From JBAZAX01 sp041671765 (GTDB lineage Bacteria; Babelota; Babeliae; Babelales; RVW-14), in assembly GCA_041671765.1 (NCBI GenBank), contig JBAZAX010000019.1, positions 1 to 31,758 of the forward strand: a stretch of 31,758 bases of DNA, written 5' to 3'. The translations under genes were made by a program, and so were the position numbers. Positions 7,898 to 16,710 of the stretch are shown piece after piece. The stretch's first letter is position 1, and every line of letters begins with the position of its first letter. The notes under the pieces were generated by a model. That model was given only the letters and a program-made list of their open reading frames with translations, had not been told where the DNA came from and did not search any database.

Positions 7898-10800
7898 TTA
7901 CAAATCAATCGAGATTGAGACATTACATTCTGACTGAAGTTTTAAAAGTGTATCCAGAGCACAGTTTACTTTTTGTCTGGTAAAAACCATTAGCTGTTGA
8001 TCGTTCTCATTAAACTTAAATCGAAGTGGAACACTTCCTGCCGTTAGCAATGTTTTGATCTGACTTAGTTGTGATTCTGTTGTTGAACGGGGGACTTGAA
8101 GTGTTAGTCCCTGAATGTTTTCATATTTTTCAAAAAACAGTTCAATTGGAATCATTTTATTTGCTTTGATTTTGCATTTGTTCTGAGAAGTGATATCAAG
8201 GGCGCCGCGAATTATAAAGACATTGTACTGTGAAAGTAAAGATCCTACATCTTTAAATACAGAAGGGAAGATTATTATTTCACAATGGCTTGAAAGATCT
8301 GCAAGATCTACAAAGGCCATGCGGTCGCCTTTTTTCGTCGTTATTTCTTTATAACTTTGTACAAAGCCCACTACCGTTACAAAAGGTTCTTTGACAGAAT
8401 TAAGGTTTTTTATTTTTTCCAGGCAATCGGCAAAGCCGTCTGTTTTAAGCCATTTAAGTTGAGGATAACTTTTGAGCGGATGAGAGCTTAGGTAAAAACC
8501 AATAACCTCTTTTTCTTTTTCAAGTTTCTCTTTGTCTGAAAATTCTTGTAATAATTGAAAAGAGTAAGCAGTAGATGTGGAATTAGATCCTGAATCAAGT
8601 TCAGGATGACAAAGTGCGGTACTCATGCCAAAAAGATCCATTTGCCCAGTTTTTTCACGTTCTTTTTCAGCGTGAGCTATATCAATAATCTTATCAATTT
8701 CTGCTATTTTTTGTGCACGATTTCCGGGCAAGCAGTCTAATGCTCCCGCGTAAATTAAATTTTCAAGAACTCTTTTGTTTGCGGTTCGCAAGTCTACTCG
8801 CTTACAAAAATCAAGGATGTCTGAGAATGGCTTTTTGTTTCTTTCTTCAAGAATACTTATAAGTGCCGCACCACCAACGTTTTTAATTCCCTGTAATCCG
8901 AAAACGATTGTTCCATTTTCTGCTTTAAATTCCGTATCAGAGAGATTAATATTTGGGGGAATCATCTTTAACCCCATGTCTTGAATTTCATGCAGGTAAA
9001 GCTCAAACGCATCAGGATTGCTTGTTTCAAGCGAGATCAGGCTGGCCATAAACTCATTAGGGTAATGAGCTTTCAGATATGCAGTGTGATAGGCAATCAG
9101 CGCATAAGCCGTTGAGTGTGATTTATTGAATCCGTATCCTGCAAAGTAAGCCATCAAGTCAAAAAGTTCGGCCGCTTTTTTTTCATCAAATCCACGTTCT
9201 TTGGAGCCTTTAACGAACAACACCTTCTGTTGTTCCATGACGTCGACTTTTTTCTTACCCATGGCTTTACGCAGAATATCTGCACCACCAAGTGTGTAGC
9301 CTGCAATTGCAGAAGCAATTTTCATAACCTGTTCTTGATAAACGATAACTCCATAAGTTTCTGACAGAACCGGTTCAAGTTCTGGGAACATGTATGTTGT
9401 TTTTTTCCGGCCGTGACGACGATCAATGTAGTCATCCACCATGCCTGAGCCAAGTGGTCCCGGACGATAGAGTGCGTTAACTGCAATTAGGTCTTCAAAT
9501 TTGTCCGGTTGTAGTTTGCGCAGAACGTCTTTAATTCCATCAGATTCAAACTGGAATATTCCGTTTGAATTTCCGTCGCACAGTAGTTTGAATGCTTTCT
9601 CATCATAAAGGGGCAGTGTGTCTAGATCTATCTCAATGCCATGATTTTTTTTAATTGCTTTTAACGCGCGGTCAATTACGGTTAAGTTTTTTAGTCCCAA
9701 AAAGTCCATCTTCAGAAAGCCAAGGGCTTCAAGATCCGTCATCGAATATTGCGAGACTAAGTCATCAGTTTTGGCCGGGACATAAAGTGGCAGTGTTGCT
9801 TGTAATGCCGTTGGGGATATAACAATTCCGGCGGCATGTTTTGATGCATGTCGAGTTAAACCCTCAAGTGTTAATGCAATCTCAAAAAGTTTTTGTACTT
9901 TTGGATTTGATTGAATTAATTCTTTTAACTTGGGTTCTTGTTCAATGGCTTCCCCCAATGTTATTTTTAACTGCTCCGGAATTAGGTCTGTGATTGCATT
10001 TGCATCTTGAAATGGAAAACCAAGAACTCTTGCTACATCTTTAAGCACGCCTTTGGCCATCATTGTTCCAAACGTAATAATCTGGCATACGCAGTCGTGT
10101 CCGTATTTTTCTTTGACGTAATCGATAACTTCTTCACGTCTTTCGATACAGAAGTCAATATCTATATCAGGCATGCTTATACGTTCGGGATTTAAGAATC
10201 GTTCGAAGAGTAGGTTGAATCTTAACGGGTCAACGTTTGTGATTGCAAGAGCCCATGCAACAAGCGATCCTGCAGCGGAACCTCGGCCGGGTCCGATGGG
10301 GATGCCTTGGCCTTTTCCCCATTGGATGAAATCACTGACCACCAAAAAGTAGCCAACAAAACCCATTTTTTCGATCAGATCAATTTCAAGTTTTAATCGT
10401 TCATCATATTTTTCGAATTGGTCCGACGGGATTAATCCCTTTTGTTTTAATTTTTCAATACCGTTTGTGCACAGGTGTTCAAAAAAACTTTCTGTTGTAT
10501 GTTGCTCTGGAATTGGAAATTTTGGGAAAAACAACTTACCAAATACGAAATTGAACTCACACCTGTCTGCAATTACACCGGTATTCCACATTGCCTCAAT
10601 TGAGTCAGGATCGTTATTAAATGCGTTTCTAATTTCTTCTTCTGTTCTTAGGTGCCCTGAAAAGTCGCCAAATGAAAATCTTTTTGGGTTATCTATCTGA
10701 TCTTTTGTTTGAATTGAGAGCAAAACTTCGTGAGCGTCACGATCCTCTTTTCCAAGAAAATGTGCGTCGCATCCAACCGTCAGCGGTACACCCCATTTTT

Positions 10801-11374
10801 TACCATATTCAATCATGAGTGGAGTGGTAATTCTATTGATTTCAATTTCCGGTGGTGCGATTTCGAAATAAAATCTGTCGCCGAGAAGATCTTTCATGAA
10901 TTTGGTTCTTTGTTCAGCTTCTTGGATGTTTCCATCGCGAAGTAGTGTTGGGATATGTCCACCAACGCACGCTGTTGTAATAATCAGGCCTTCGGAATAT
11001 TTTTCGAGTTGAGCGTAGTCTATTCGAGGTTTGAAGTAGAATCCATCTTGATATGCAAACGAGAACAATCGGCACAAATTTTTATAGCCTTGCTCGTTTT
11101 GTACGATCAGCATTATGTGGTGATATCGGTCTTTGTTGTCTTTGATTTTTGCATCTGGGGTTAAATACATTTCGACGCCAAGAATGGGCTTGATGCCTTC
11201 CTTTTTGGCCAATTGGAACAATTTTATTGCACCAAAGATGTTGCCGTGATCAGAGATGCCAATAGCCTTCCAGTTATTTTGTTTGCAAAATTTTAGCAAA
11301 TTAGGAATTTTTATTGCACCATCAAGTAGCGAAAATTCAGTATGTAAGTGTAGATGTACAAAATGTTTATCCAT
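7898..11374 (-). CDS. dnaE: DNA polymerase III alpha subunit (DnaE type)
   Basis: This 1158-residue protein is the replicative polymerase catalytic subunit and is full length for DnaE. The N-terminal PHP domain keeps all nine candidate metal ligands (H9, H11, D18, H43, E68, H85/H86, C136, D203, H205), so it may retain proofreading nuclease activity. Polymerase motifs are GPGRGSAAGSLVAWAL (361-376), PDIDIDF with catalytic D403 and D405, and D557 in FLKMDFLGLKNL. The helix-hairpin-helix region and OB fold occupy the C-terminal third. An unusual segment at about residues 921-930 (CHPELDSGSN) is encoded by a palindromic repeat inserted in frame in the linker before the OB region. The ATG start has only a weak GGGG ribosome-binding site. 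No proofreading dnaQ is nearby. Confidence 0.98.
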   Translation of the reverse strand: MDKHFVHLHLHTEFSLLDGAIKIPNLLKFCKQNNWKAIGISDHGNIFGAIKLFQLAKKEGIKPILGVEMYLTPDAKIKDNKDRYHHIMLIVQNEQGYKNLCRLFSFAYQDGFYFKPRIDYAQLEKYSEGLIITTACVGGHIPTLLRDGNIQEAEQRTKFMKDLLGDRFYFEIAPPEIEINRITTPLMIEYGKKWGVPLTVGCDAHFLGKEDRDAHEVLLSIQTKDQIDNPKRFSFGDFSGHLRTEEEIRNAFNNDPDSIEAMWNTGVIADRCEFNFVFGKLFFPKFPIPEQHTTESFFEHLCTNGIEKLKQKGLIPSDQFEKYDERLKLEIDLIEKMGFVGYFLVVSDFIQWGKGQGIPIGPGRGSAAGSLVAWALAITNVDPLRFNLLFERFLNPERISMPDIDIDFCIERREEVIDYVKEKYGHDCVCQIITFGTMMAKGVLKDVARVLGFPFQDANAITDLIPEQLKITLGEAIEQEPKLKELIQSNPKVQKLFEIALTLEGLTRHASKHAAGIVISPTALQATLPLYVPAKTDDLVSQYSMTDLEALGFLKMDFLGLKNLTVIDRALKAIKKNHGIEIDLDTLPLYDEKAFKLLCDGNSNGIFQFESDGIKDVLRKLQPDKFEDLIAVNALYRPGPLGSGMVDDYIDRRHGRKKTTYMFPELEPVLSETYGVIVYQEQVMKIASAIAGYTLGGADILRKAMGKKKVDVMEQQKVLFVKGSKERGFDEKKAAELFDLMAYFAGYGFNKSHSTAYALIAYHTAYLKAHYPNEFMASLISLETSNPDAFELYLHEIQDMGLKMIPPNINLSDTEFKAENGTIVFGLQGIKNVGGAALISILEERNKKPFSDILDFCKRVDLRTANKRVLENLIYAGALDCLPGNRAQKIAEIDKIIDIAHAEKEREKTGQMDLFGMSTALCHPELDSGSNSTSTAYSFQLLQEFSDKEKLEKEKEVIGFYLSSHPLKSYPQLKWLKTDGFADCLEKIKNLNSVKEPFVTVVGFVQSYKEITTKKGDRMAFVDLADLSSHCEIIIFPSVFKDVGSLLSQYNVFIIRGALDITSQNKCKIKANKMIPIELFFEKYENIQGLTLQVPRSTTESQLSQIKTLLTAGSVPLRFKFNENDQQLMVFTRQKVNCALDTLLKLQSECNVSISIDL
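8587..8607. repeat. Palindromic repeat, copy 2 (in frame within dnaE)
   Basis: The same 8-bp arms as at 1446-1466 surround a 5-base spacer differing by one base. The flanking 28 bases (8586-8613) match copy 1 at 27 of 28 positions. Read on the dnaE strand it encodes CHPELDSGSN without breaking the frame, in a linker where DnaE proteins vary in length. Confidence 0.85.
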
Positions 11375-11476
11375 TAGCCCCAGCTATTTTTTAGACCCGG
11401 CCATTTTTAAAATTATCGTTATTACAAGTTCTAAAGCTTAGCCAATTTTTCAGTAAATGTTTAGGAGTTTTATCAA

Positions 11477-11512
11477 AAGAAAAGGACCCTGGTTATCCAA
11501 GGTCCTTTTCTT
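11477..11512 (-). terminator. Intrinsic terminator of the ankyrin operon
   Basis: A 12-bp inverted repeat (AAGAAAAGGACC at 11477-11488 with its complement at 11501-11512) surrounds a 12-base loop. It lies 35 bases past the last ankyrin gene and upstream of dnaE. On the minus strand the right arm is followed by T-rich sequence. It should separate the ankyrin operon from dnaE. Confidence 0.8.
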
Positions 11513-11547
11513 AATTCTTAATGAATAGAATTATTTGTTTTTATTTT

Positions 11548-12273
11548 CTATTGAATTAAGCTAAATGAATTAAATATTTTTGCAATTTCTGGATGTCTAT
11601 GTTGGATAGCATCATTCAGTGGCGAATTGCCGTTTTTATCAGAAATATTAAAATCAGCGCCTGCACGAAGAAGTGCTTCTAAAGTATTTATTTGATCATT
11701 CCAAACAGCGACATGCAGGGGCGTATGTCCTTTATAGTTTTGCATATTAACGTTGGCTCCTGCATCAATAAGCATTTTTATGGTTTCTTCTGTTCCTATC
11801 CAGCAGGCCGAAAACAAAGGTGTATTGCCATTATTGTCTTGTTCGTTAATATTGGCCCCTGCGCCAAGAAGTATTACGATTATTTCCGTATCTTTTGAAT
11901 CTATGGCCAAATGTAAAGGGGTTTGGCCTTTATTATTGCTTCTGTTAACATATAAATAAGCATACTCGTCGATAAGTTGCTTTACATACTGCTTTTCTGT
12001 ATCTGACCTATAATGCCAATCAGAAACCAAAAGATGCAGAGCGGTGTTTCCATTTTCATCTACTTTGATCTGTGGGTGAGTTTCGGTTTCTATATCGAAA
12101 TTATCAGTGTCTAATGGCAGTACATTTTGCCCTGCTATTTCCAGTTCGATATCATCTGTAGCATCGTCGTCAATCGCAGTAGATGCCTGCCACTGATAAT
12201 CCTGTGCTAACATACAATAACTTGATGACATTGTTAAACTGATGAGCATTGTTATCAACATTAATTTTTTCAT
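11548..12273 (-). CDS. Secreted ankyrin-repeat protein (operon copy 3)
   Basis: This 241-residue protein has a signal peptide (MKKLMLITMLISLTM, then SSSYC) with Met21 directly after the likely cleavage point. A short acidic spacer is followed by about five ankyrin repeats from residue 74 to the end. Clear repeat cores are GQTPLHLAIDSKDTEIIVIL, GNTPLFSACWIGTEETIKML, GHTPLHVAVWNDQINTLEAL and GNSPLNDAIQHRHPEIAKIF. Ankyrin repeats bind proteins, and in host-associated bacteria such proteins are often effectors, but export beyond the periplasm is not shown here. An AAGGAGG site lies just upstream of the ATG, in a leader shared with its two neighbours. The gap to the upstream ankyrin gene is 31 bases, so co-transcription is likely, and a terminator follows. 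Confidence 0.92.
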   Translation of the reverse strand: MKKLMLITMLISLTMSSSYCMLAQDYQWQASTAIDDDATDDIELEIAGQNVLPLDTDNFDIETETHPQIKVDENGNTALHLLVSDWHYRSDTEKQYVKQLIDEYAYLYVNRSNNKGQTPLHLAIDSKDTEIIVILLGAGANINEQDNNGNTPLFSACWIGTEETIKMLIDAGANVNMQNYKGHTPLHVAVWNDQINTLEALLRAGADFNISDKNGNSPLNDAIQHRHPEIAKIFNSFSLIQ

Positions 12274-12304
12274 GATATAACCTCCTTAATAATTTTTTAG
12301 TCTT

Positions 12305-13084
12305 TTATTGTATAGAGCAGCTTGAAAACAAACTTGATTCGTGCTCTTGGGTTTCTATGGTAAGAGGAACAAGCACTGCTATAATTTCGTGATGTCCAAA
12401 ATGTGTTGCCAGGTCCAATGGAGTATGTCCATTTCTATCTTGGCTATTAGGATTTGCGCTTGTGCGAAGAAGAATTTCTAAAACTTCTTTATAACCGAGC
12501 ATTGCAGCTAAATGTAGTGGGGTTCTCCCTTCATTATCGGCTTTATCAACATAAGCTCCAAAATGAAGAAGCATTGCTATAATTTCTGTTTCTTGTGAAC
12601 ATACGGCACTGTATAAAGGGGTTTCGCCTTTTTTGTTACGTTTGTCAACAATGGCGCCATTTTTAAGAAGAATATCGACTATGTCTAAATGTCCTTTTTT
12701 GGCGGCTAAATGCAAAGGGGTTTCGCCTTCATTATTAGCTATGTTGACATCGGCGCCAGCAGAAATAAAAAAAGCGACATTTTCTTCTCTGCCCCTTTGG
12801 GCAGCCAAAAATAATGGGGTACAGCCAAGACTGGTGCGTGTATTGACGTAAAAGCCTTCAGCTATAAGTTTTTCTGCAAGATTTTTATTTTCCATGATAG
12901 CAGCCCAATGCAAAAGAGAAAAACCGTTTTGGTCGCGGTCAATTTGTGAAATTGTTTCTGTTTCAGTCTCAAAACTAACAGTGGGGTTGGTCTTTTTTTG
13001 CTCCTTATCCTCCATACAATAACCTGATGATATTGTTGAACCAGAAAGTATTGCTGCTAACATTAATTTTTTCATGTTTTTCAT
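12305..13084 (-). CDS. Secreted ankyrin-repeat protein (operon copy 2)
   Basis: This 259-residue protein has a signal peptide (MKNMKKLMLAAILSGST, then ISSGYC) and Met24 at the predicted mature start. About six ankyrin repeats run from residue 52. These include GFSLLHWAAIMENKNLAEKL, GCTPLFLAAQRGREENVAFF, GETPLHLAAKKGHLDIVDIL, GETPLYSAVCSQETEIIAML, GRTPLHLAAMLGYKEVLEIL and GHTPLDLATHFGHHEIIAVL. It has the most regular repeats of the three paralogues. The ATG at 13084 has GAGG seven bases upstream; a second ATG three codons in resembles the start of copy 3. It shares its translation leader with the neighbouring copies and is probably a product of tandem duplication. Confidence 0.93.
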   Translation of the reverse strand: MKNMKKLMLAAILSGSTISSGYCMEDKEQKKTNPTVSFETETETISQIDRDQNGFSLLHWAAIMENKNLAEKLIAEGFYVNTRTSLGCTPLFLAAQRGREENVAFFISAGADVNIANNEGETPLHLAAKKGHLDIVDILLKNGAIVDKRNKKGETPLYSAVCSQETEIIAMLLHFGAYVDKADNEGRTPLHLAAMLGYKEVLEILLRTSANPNSQDRNGHTPLDLATHFGHHEIIAVLVPLTIETQEHESSLFSSCSIQ

Positions 13085-13129
13085 GATATAACCTCATATT
13101 TATTTTTGCTTATAATTACTAGAAAATAT

Positions 13130-13666
13130 TTACATATCCCATGGTGTTCTGTTCCAAAAATCAGTTTTTTGAGTATCAGCTCCCGCTTTTAGCAGTATTT
13201 TTATGATTTCAGTATGTTTATAGCATTTGGCGAAATGTAAAGCCGTCATTCCATTGGCGGTGCAAGTTTGGTTGAAATTTGCTCCGGCCTTAAGAAGTAT
13301 TTCTACAATTTCTTTGCATCCAGTCCAGGCCGCCCAATGCAACGGTGCCATACCGTAGTCGTCAGTTAAATTGATGCGAGCCTTTTCATGAATAAGTCTT
13401 TCCACTTTATTTATATCGCCCCTTCTGGAAGCAATATGTAAAGGGAATTTTGCATTTTCATAAAAATCGACTTGTGGTGTTTCTTCTTCAACAGATTTTT
13501 TCTTTTTTGTGGATGGCTCATGCATTCCAAGTTCGCTTTCATCTGTGGTATCAGCGGCAGTTGTAATTGTGCGTTTTTGATTGGAGGCAGCATTCATGCC
13601 ATATCCTGCCGAAATATTTAGTCCGGTGAGTGCCGAAATTAATATTAAAATGCGTATATTTTTCAT
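13130..13666 (-). CDS. Secreted ankyrin-repeat protein (operon copy 1)
   Basis: This 178-residue protein has a signal peptide (MKNIRILILISALTGLN, then ISAGYG) followed by Met24. A basic/acidic spacer (TKKKKSVEEE) precedes three to four ankyrin repeats: KFPLHIASRRGDINKVERL, GMAPLHWAAWTGCKEIVEIL, GMTALHFAKCYKHTEIIKIL and a short RTPWDM ending. The protein stops early in the last repeat, so it may be shortened relative to its paralogues. It starts 25 bases after the 923-residue gene and uses the AGGATTATATC ribosome-binding leader. Confidence 0.92.
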   Translation of the reverse strand: MKNIRILILISALTGLNISAGYGMNAASNQKRTITTAADTTDESELGMHEPSTKKKKSVEEETPQVDFYENAKFPLHIASRRGDINKVERLIHEKARINLTDDYGMAPLHWAAWTGCKEIVEILLKAGANFNQTCTANGMTALHFAKCYKHTEIIKILLKAGADTQKTDFWNRTPWDM

Positions 13667-13691
13667 GATATAATCCTTTTTTTATTAGTTT

Positions 13692-16463
13692 TTAATTTGG
13701 TCTGCTGCTTGGAGCTGCTGCACCCGTGGAAAGGGCTGGTGACTGTTCATGGTTTGCCATTAGAATGCGCATTGCATCAGGGTGTCCGGCATTTGCAGCA
13801 AGCGCAAGATATTCTAACGCGAGCTTTTCATTTGTACGAAAGCCCTTGACTGGTTTTGCGGGTCCTGAATTATAAATCGATGCAAACATGAATGCCGCTT
13901 GTACACAGATAGGATCAACACGAGTTTGAGTTGTTATTTCATCAGCCAGTGACTTGAGCAAAGAAAGTGCCTCTTCTAACTCTGTTTTTGTTACAGGATT
14001 AATGGACAAAAGTTTTGTTGCAAAATCAAATTTATAAACTTTAGATTCCGGAGAAAATCTGCATGCAATACGAAGGTATTTTAGACCCAATGCCTTATCT
14101 ATTGTGCCTTTATGTACAACAAGTTCTGAAAGAATATCATAAACCTTTGCTAACGTAAAATTAAATGGGTTTCCCCGAGCAATTTGTGTTACGTCAATTA
14201 CGTCAAGGTAAAGTTCGGCCTTTTCCAAGAATAGTTTTGTTATTTCTGAATCTAGTAAATCGCCATATTTTAAGTGTCTGAGCGTTTTACCAAAACATAA
14301 TGCTGATAAGGCACACAACTCATTTTTATTTTCTGGGGTAAATGAGGGACCTTTTTGTTTTTTTGATTTTTTTTGCGTTGAGTTTTCGGAAATCTTTGAC
14401 TGGAGTGCTTGCTCAGCGCTTGAAATTATAACTTCCCAAGACTCCGGATTACTACACGATTCACCACTGCTCCTAGAATAAATTCTCTCATGATTGATTG
14501 TAAAAAGTTCGTAAGAAAATTGTTCAGCAATGATATAAACGCTTGTTGCCATCTGCACATTATCACTGACAATTAAATGAGGAATGAGCTTGTAGCACAT
14601 TTTTAATAAAGGGATGTCTTTTTCCGGATTAGGTTTTGTTCCTTTTGCAAGTCGCTTGGCAATTTGTGCCAGTAATTCAACCGCTTCAGTACGAACATGT
14701 TCCGATACTACTTGGTTTTCAATAATTTTTGATAATAATGTAAGGGCGTGATTTTCAGAACGTTCCGTTTCGATGCCGTTAATAGTCAGGCATCCCTGAA
14801 CAAGCCAGATAGAAGATAGTGTTTTTAATTTATCTTCCGTTTGTTCAGCAACGTCTTCTTCAGATATCGTCACGATAAAATTCTGTATAAAATCATGTTT
14901 ATTAACTTTCAATACATTTTCAAAATCAAAGTCAGTAAGAAGATTAATACGAATTATAAGAGCCTGGACCAAAGGGTTATGAGCAAAACATTCGTAAAGA
15001 AATTTTACAAGTCCTTCGATTTGGTCCATATCAACAGGTATTACACTGTTAATATCAGGTCGCAATGAGAAAACCTGTTCAAAAAGTGAAATTGCTTGTG
15101 ATAGAGTGTTTCTTTTTTCTAAGTCATCTTCAATAGAAGGTAATTGTTTCAAGAGCTCTATTCCATGTTCCCACAAGCTAAACAGTATAATTTTTTCAGT
15201 TTGGGCAGACTGTGTTTGCGCGCATTGAGGATTGCTTGATGCCGCTGCGGCAACGAGCGGTTGAGTAGAACTTTCTTTTTTATGACTTTTCTTTTTTTGT
15301 TTTTGGCTTTTTTGCTTAAGTTTTGGCTTTTCTTTAGTTTGGGGTTCGGATTTGTGAGAATCGACAGACTCTTCTTCTGATGCGTCTTCTTCTTCAGGTT
15401 CAGATGGTTGAACGACAACTTCTTTTTTTGTTTCTTTTACAGTTGCTTCTTCTTGTTTTGGAGTTTTTGTTTTAGTCTTCTCTGATTTAGCCTTATGTTC
15501 TTTTTCATGTGCTGGTGTTGTTAATACAACTCTTTCTTTTACCTGTGTGGTGCTTGGAGCTGTTTGGGGTTGTTGTTTTTCAGGTGTAATTTGAGATTTC
15601 TTTTTCTCTTTTTGTGTAGACGCTTGTTTTTTGTCCTGAACAATCTGAGTAACTTGAACAACATTGTGGTGTTCTGTTTTTGTTTTTTTCAACTTGCTTG
15701 TTTCAACTTGTTGTTGATGTTCAAATCTATTTTTAAAAACTGCTTTGGGTGCATGAGATGTACATGTTTGTTCAACCGTGGTTGATCGTTGTTGTTGAAC
15801 AGACTTCTCGGGTACAGGTTTTGCAGGTGTCGCAACTGCGGAGGCATATGTTTTTACAGGAGTTTTTGTTGATAAAGATATTTGTGATTCGGTCTGGTCA
15901 GGATGTGAAGGTCTTTTTAGAATTCCCCCAATCTGTTCTTGCTGCGTTGTTAATTCTGTTGTTTGTTGGGGTGCAGGTTGAATTTCTGGTGTATGGTCCT
16001 GAGTTTGATCTGGTTGTACAGGTGAATGTTCTATTATAGGGTTAATTTCTGGGAATAGATTTCTATCTAAAATAGGCTGTGGCATAGGGAGCATTCCGGG
16101 ATGCATGGGCATTGCCATGGGTAATGGAACCGGAATATATTGAAAAATCGGGTACGCTATGGTAACGGCTGAATTTTGTATATCAGGATCCAGAAGTAAA
16201 CGGAGTTCACGTTCTACGTTTTTTAAAGTTTCTTCAAAAAAACTTAGATTAGCGCGGGTATCTTCATCGCAAGATGGATTGCTTTTTCTAATCCAAATCA
16301 TTTTGATTAATTGTGCGCGGTATTCATCCAGTTCGGCCAATCTTATTTGCCGAGGAGCATTAAATTGCGAAGGAGTTTCTTCCATAGCCAAAAGTCTTGA
16401 TACTGAACAAAGTGCAAATGCAATAAAGATATAACGACTGTATTTTGAAAATAAACGTTTCAT
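13692..16463 (-). CDS. Large secreted low-complexity protein with C-terminal Sel1/TPR-like repeats
   Basis: I start this at ATG 16463 because GGAGG (complement of 16469-16473) lies five bases upstream and a signal peptide follows at once (MKRLFSKYSRYIFIAFAL, then CSVSRLLA, Met27 next). The frame is open further back but without such signals. The 923-residue product has a helical stretch at about 30-95, a Pro/Met-rich segment (PVPLPMAMPMHPGMLPMP) and a long Gln/Thr/Lys/Glu-rich region with a basic cluster near KLKQKSQKQKKKSHKK. From about residue 430 it is a helical-repeat domain ending in a Sel1-like unit (KLALEYLALAANAGHPDAM). It heads the operon with the three ankyrin genes. The function is unknown; an exported scaffold or effector is possible. 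Confidence 0.82.
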   Translation of the reverse strand: MKRLFSKYSRYIFIAFALCSVSRLLAMEETPSQFNAPRQIRLAELDEYRAQLIKMIWIRKSNPSCDEDTRANLSFFEETLKNVERELRLLLDPDIQNSAVTIAYPIFQYIPVPLPMAMPMHPGMLPMPQPILDRNLFPEINPIIEHSPVQPDQTQDHTPEIQPAPQQTTELTTQQEQIGGILKRPSHPDQTESQISLSTKTPVKTYASAVATPAKPVPEKSVQQQRSTTVEQTCTSHAPKAVFKNRFEHQQQVETSKLKKTKTEHHNVVQVTQIVQDKKQASTQKEKKKSQITPEKQQPQTAPSTTQVKERVVLTTPAHEKEHKAKSEKTKTKTPKQEEATVKETKKEVVVQPSEPEEEDASEEESVDSHKSEPQTKEKPKLKQKSQKQKKKSHKKESSTQPLVAAAASSNPQCAQTQSAQTEKIILFSLWEHGIELLKQLPSIEDDLEKRNTLSQAISLFEQVFSLRPDINSVIPVDMDQIEGLVKFLYECFAHNPLVQALIIRINLLTDFDFENVLKVNKHDFIQNFIVTISEEDVAEQTEDKLKTLSSIWLVQGCLTINGIETERSENHALTLLSKIIENQVVSEHVRTEAVELLAQIAKRLAKGTKPNPEKDIPLLKMCYKLIPHLIVSDNVQMATSVYIIAEQFSYELFTINHERIYSRSSGESCSNPESWEVIISSAEQALQSKISENSTQKKSKKQKGPSFTPENKNELCALSALCFGKTLRHLKYGDLLDSEITKLFLEKAELYLDVIDVTQIARGNPFNFTLAKVYDILSELVVHKGTIDKALGLKYLRIACRFSPESKVYKFDFATKLLSINPVTKTELEEALSLLKSLADEITTQTRVDPICVQAAFMFASIYNSGPAKPVKGFRTNEKLALEYLALAANAGHPDAMRILMANHEQSPALSTGAAAPSSRPN

Positions 16464-16468
16464 GAACG

Positions 16469-16473
16469 CCTCC
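16469..16473 (-). promoter_or_regulatory. Ribosome binding site fixing the start of the 923-aa protein
   Basis: GGAGG on the minus strand, five bases before ATG 16463. It supports starting at the signal peptide rather than at the upstream in-frame ATGs. Confidence 0.75.
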
Positions 16474-16643
16474 ATAATTATATAAAAAAATAGCTTTAAA
16501 TACTTTAAAAGATAAGAATTCATGCAGGCGATCTTACGAAAAACGTCGCATTATTCCTATACAACATAGTATATATTTAAAATACAAAGTGTCAATTTTT
16601 ACAAGAAAGTGTGCTTTTTTATATTTCTATTTAAATTTACAAT

Positions 16644-16683
16644 AAAAAAGAGACCAAAATCGCATAATTTTGGTCTCTTTTTT
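16644..16683 (-). terminator. Intrinsic terminator after the 160-aa secreted protein
   Basis: A perfect 17-bp inverted repeat (16644-16660 with 16667-16683) with a 6-base loop CGCATA and a T-run on the minus strand. It lies 28 bases beyond the stop of the 160-residue gene and isolates it from the ankyrin operon. Confidence 0.88.
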
Positions 16684-16710
16684 ATACTTGATAAAATCAA
16701 AAAGCGAATT

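Noticed and set aside
11548..13084. Lipoprotein reading of the two signal peptides ending in Cys (SSSYC, SSGYC)
   Set aside because: The residues before Cys (Tyr at -1) do not fit a lipobox, and the third paralogue has Gly at the same place; signal peptidase I cleavage before Met fits all.
14841..16434. Several plus-strand frames of 70-96 codons opposite the 923-residue gene
   Set aside because: They have no ribosome binding sites or motifs and lie wholly antisense to a supported gene.
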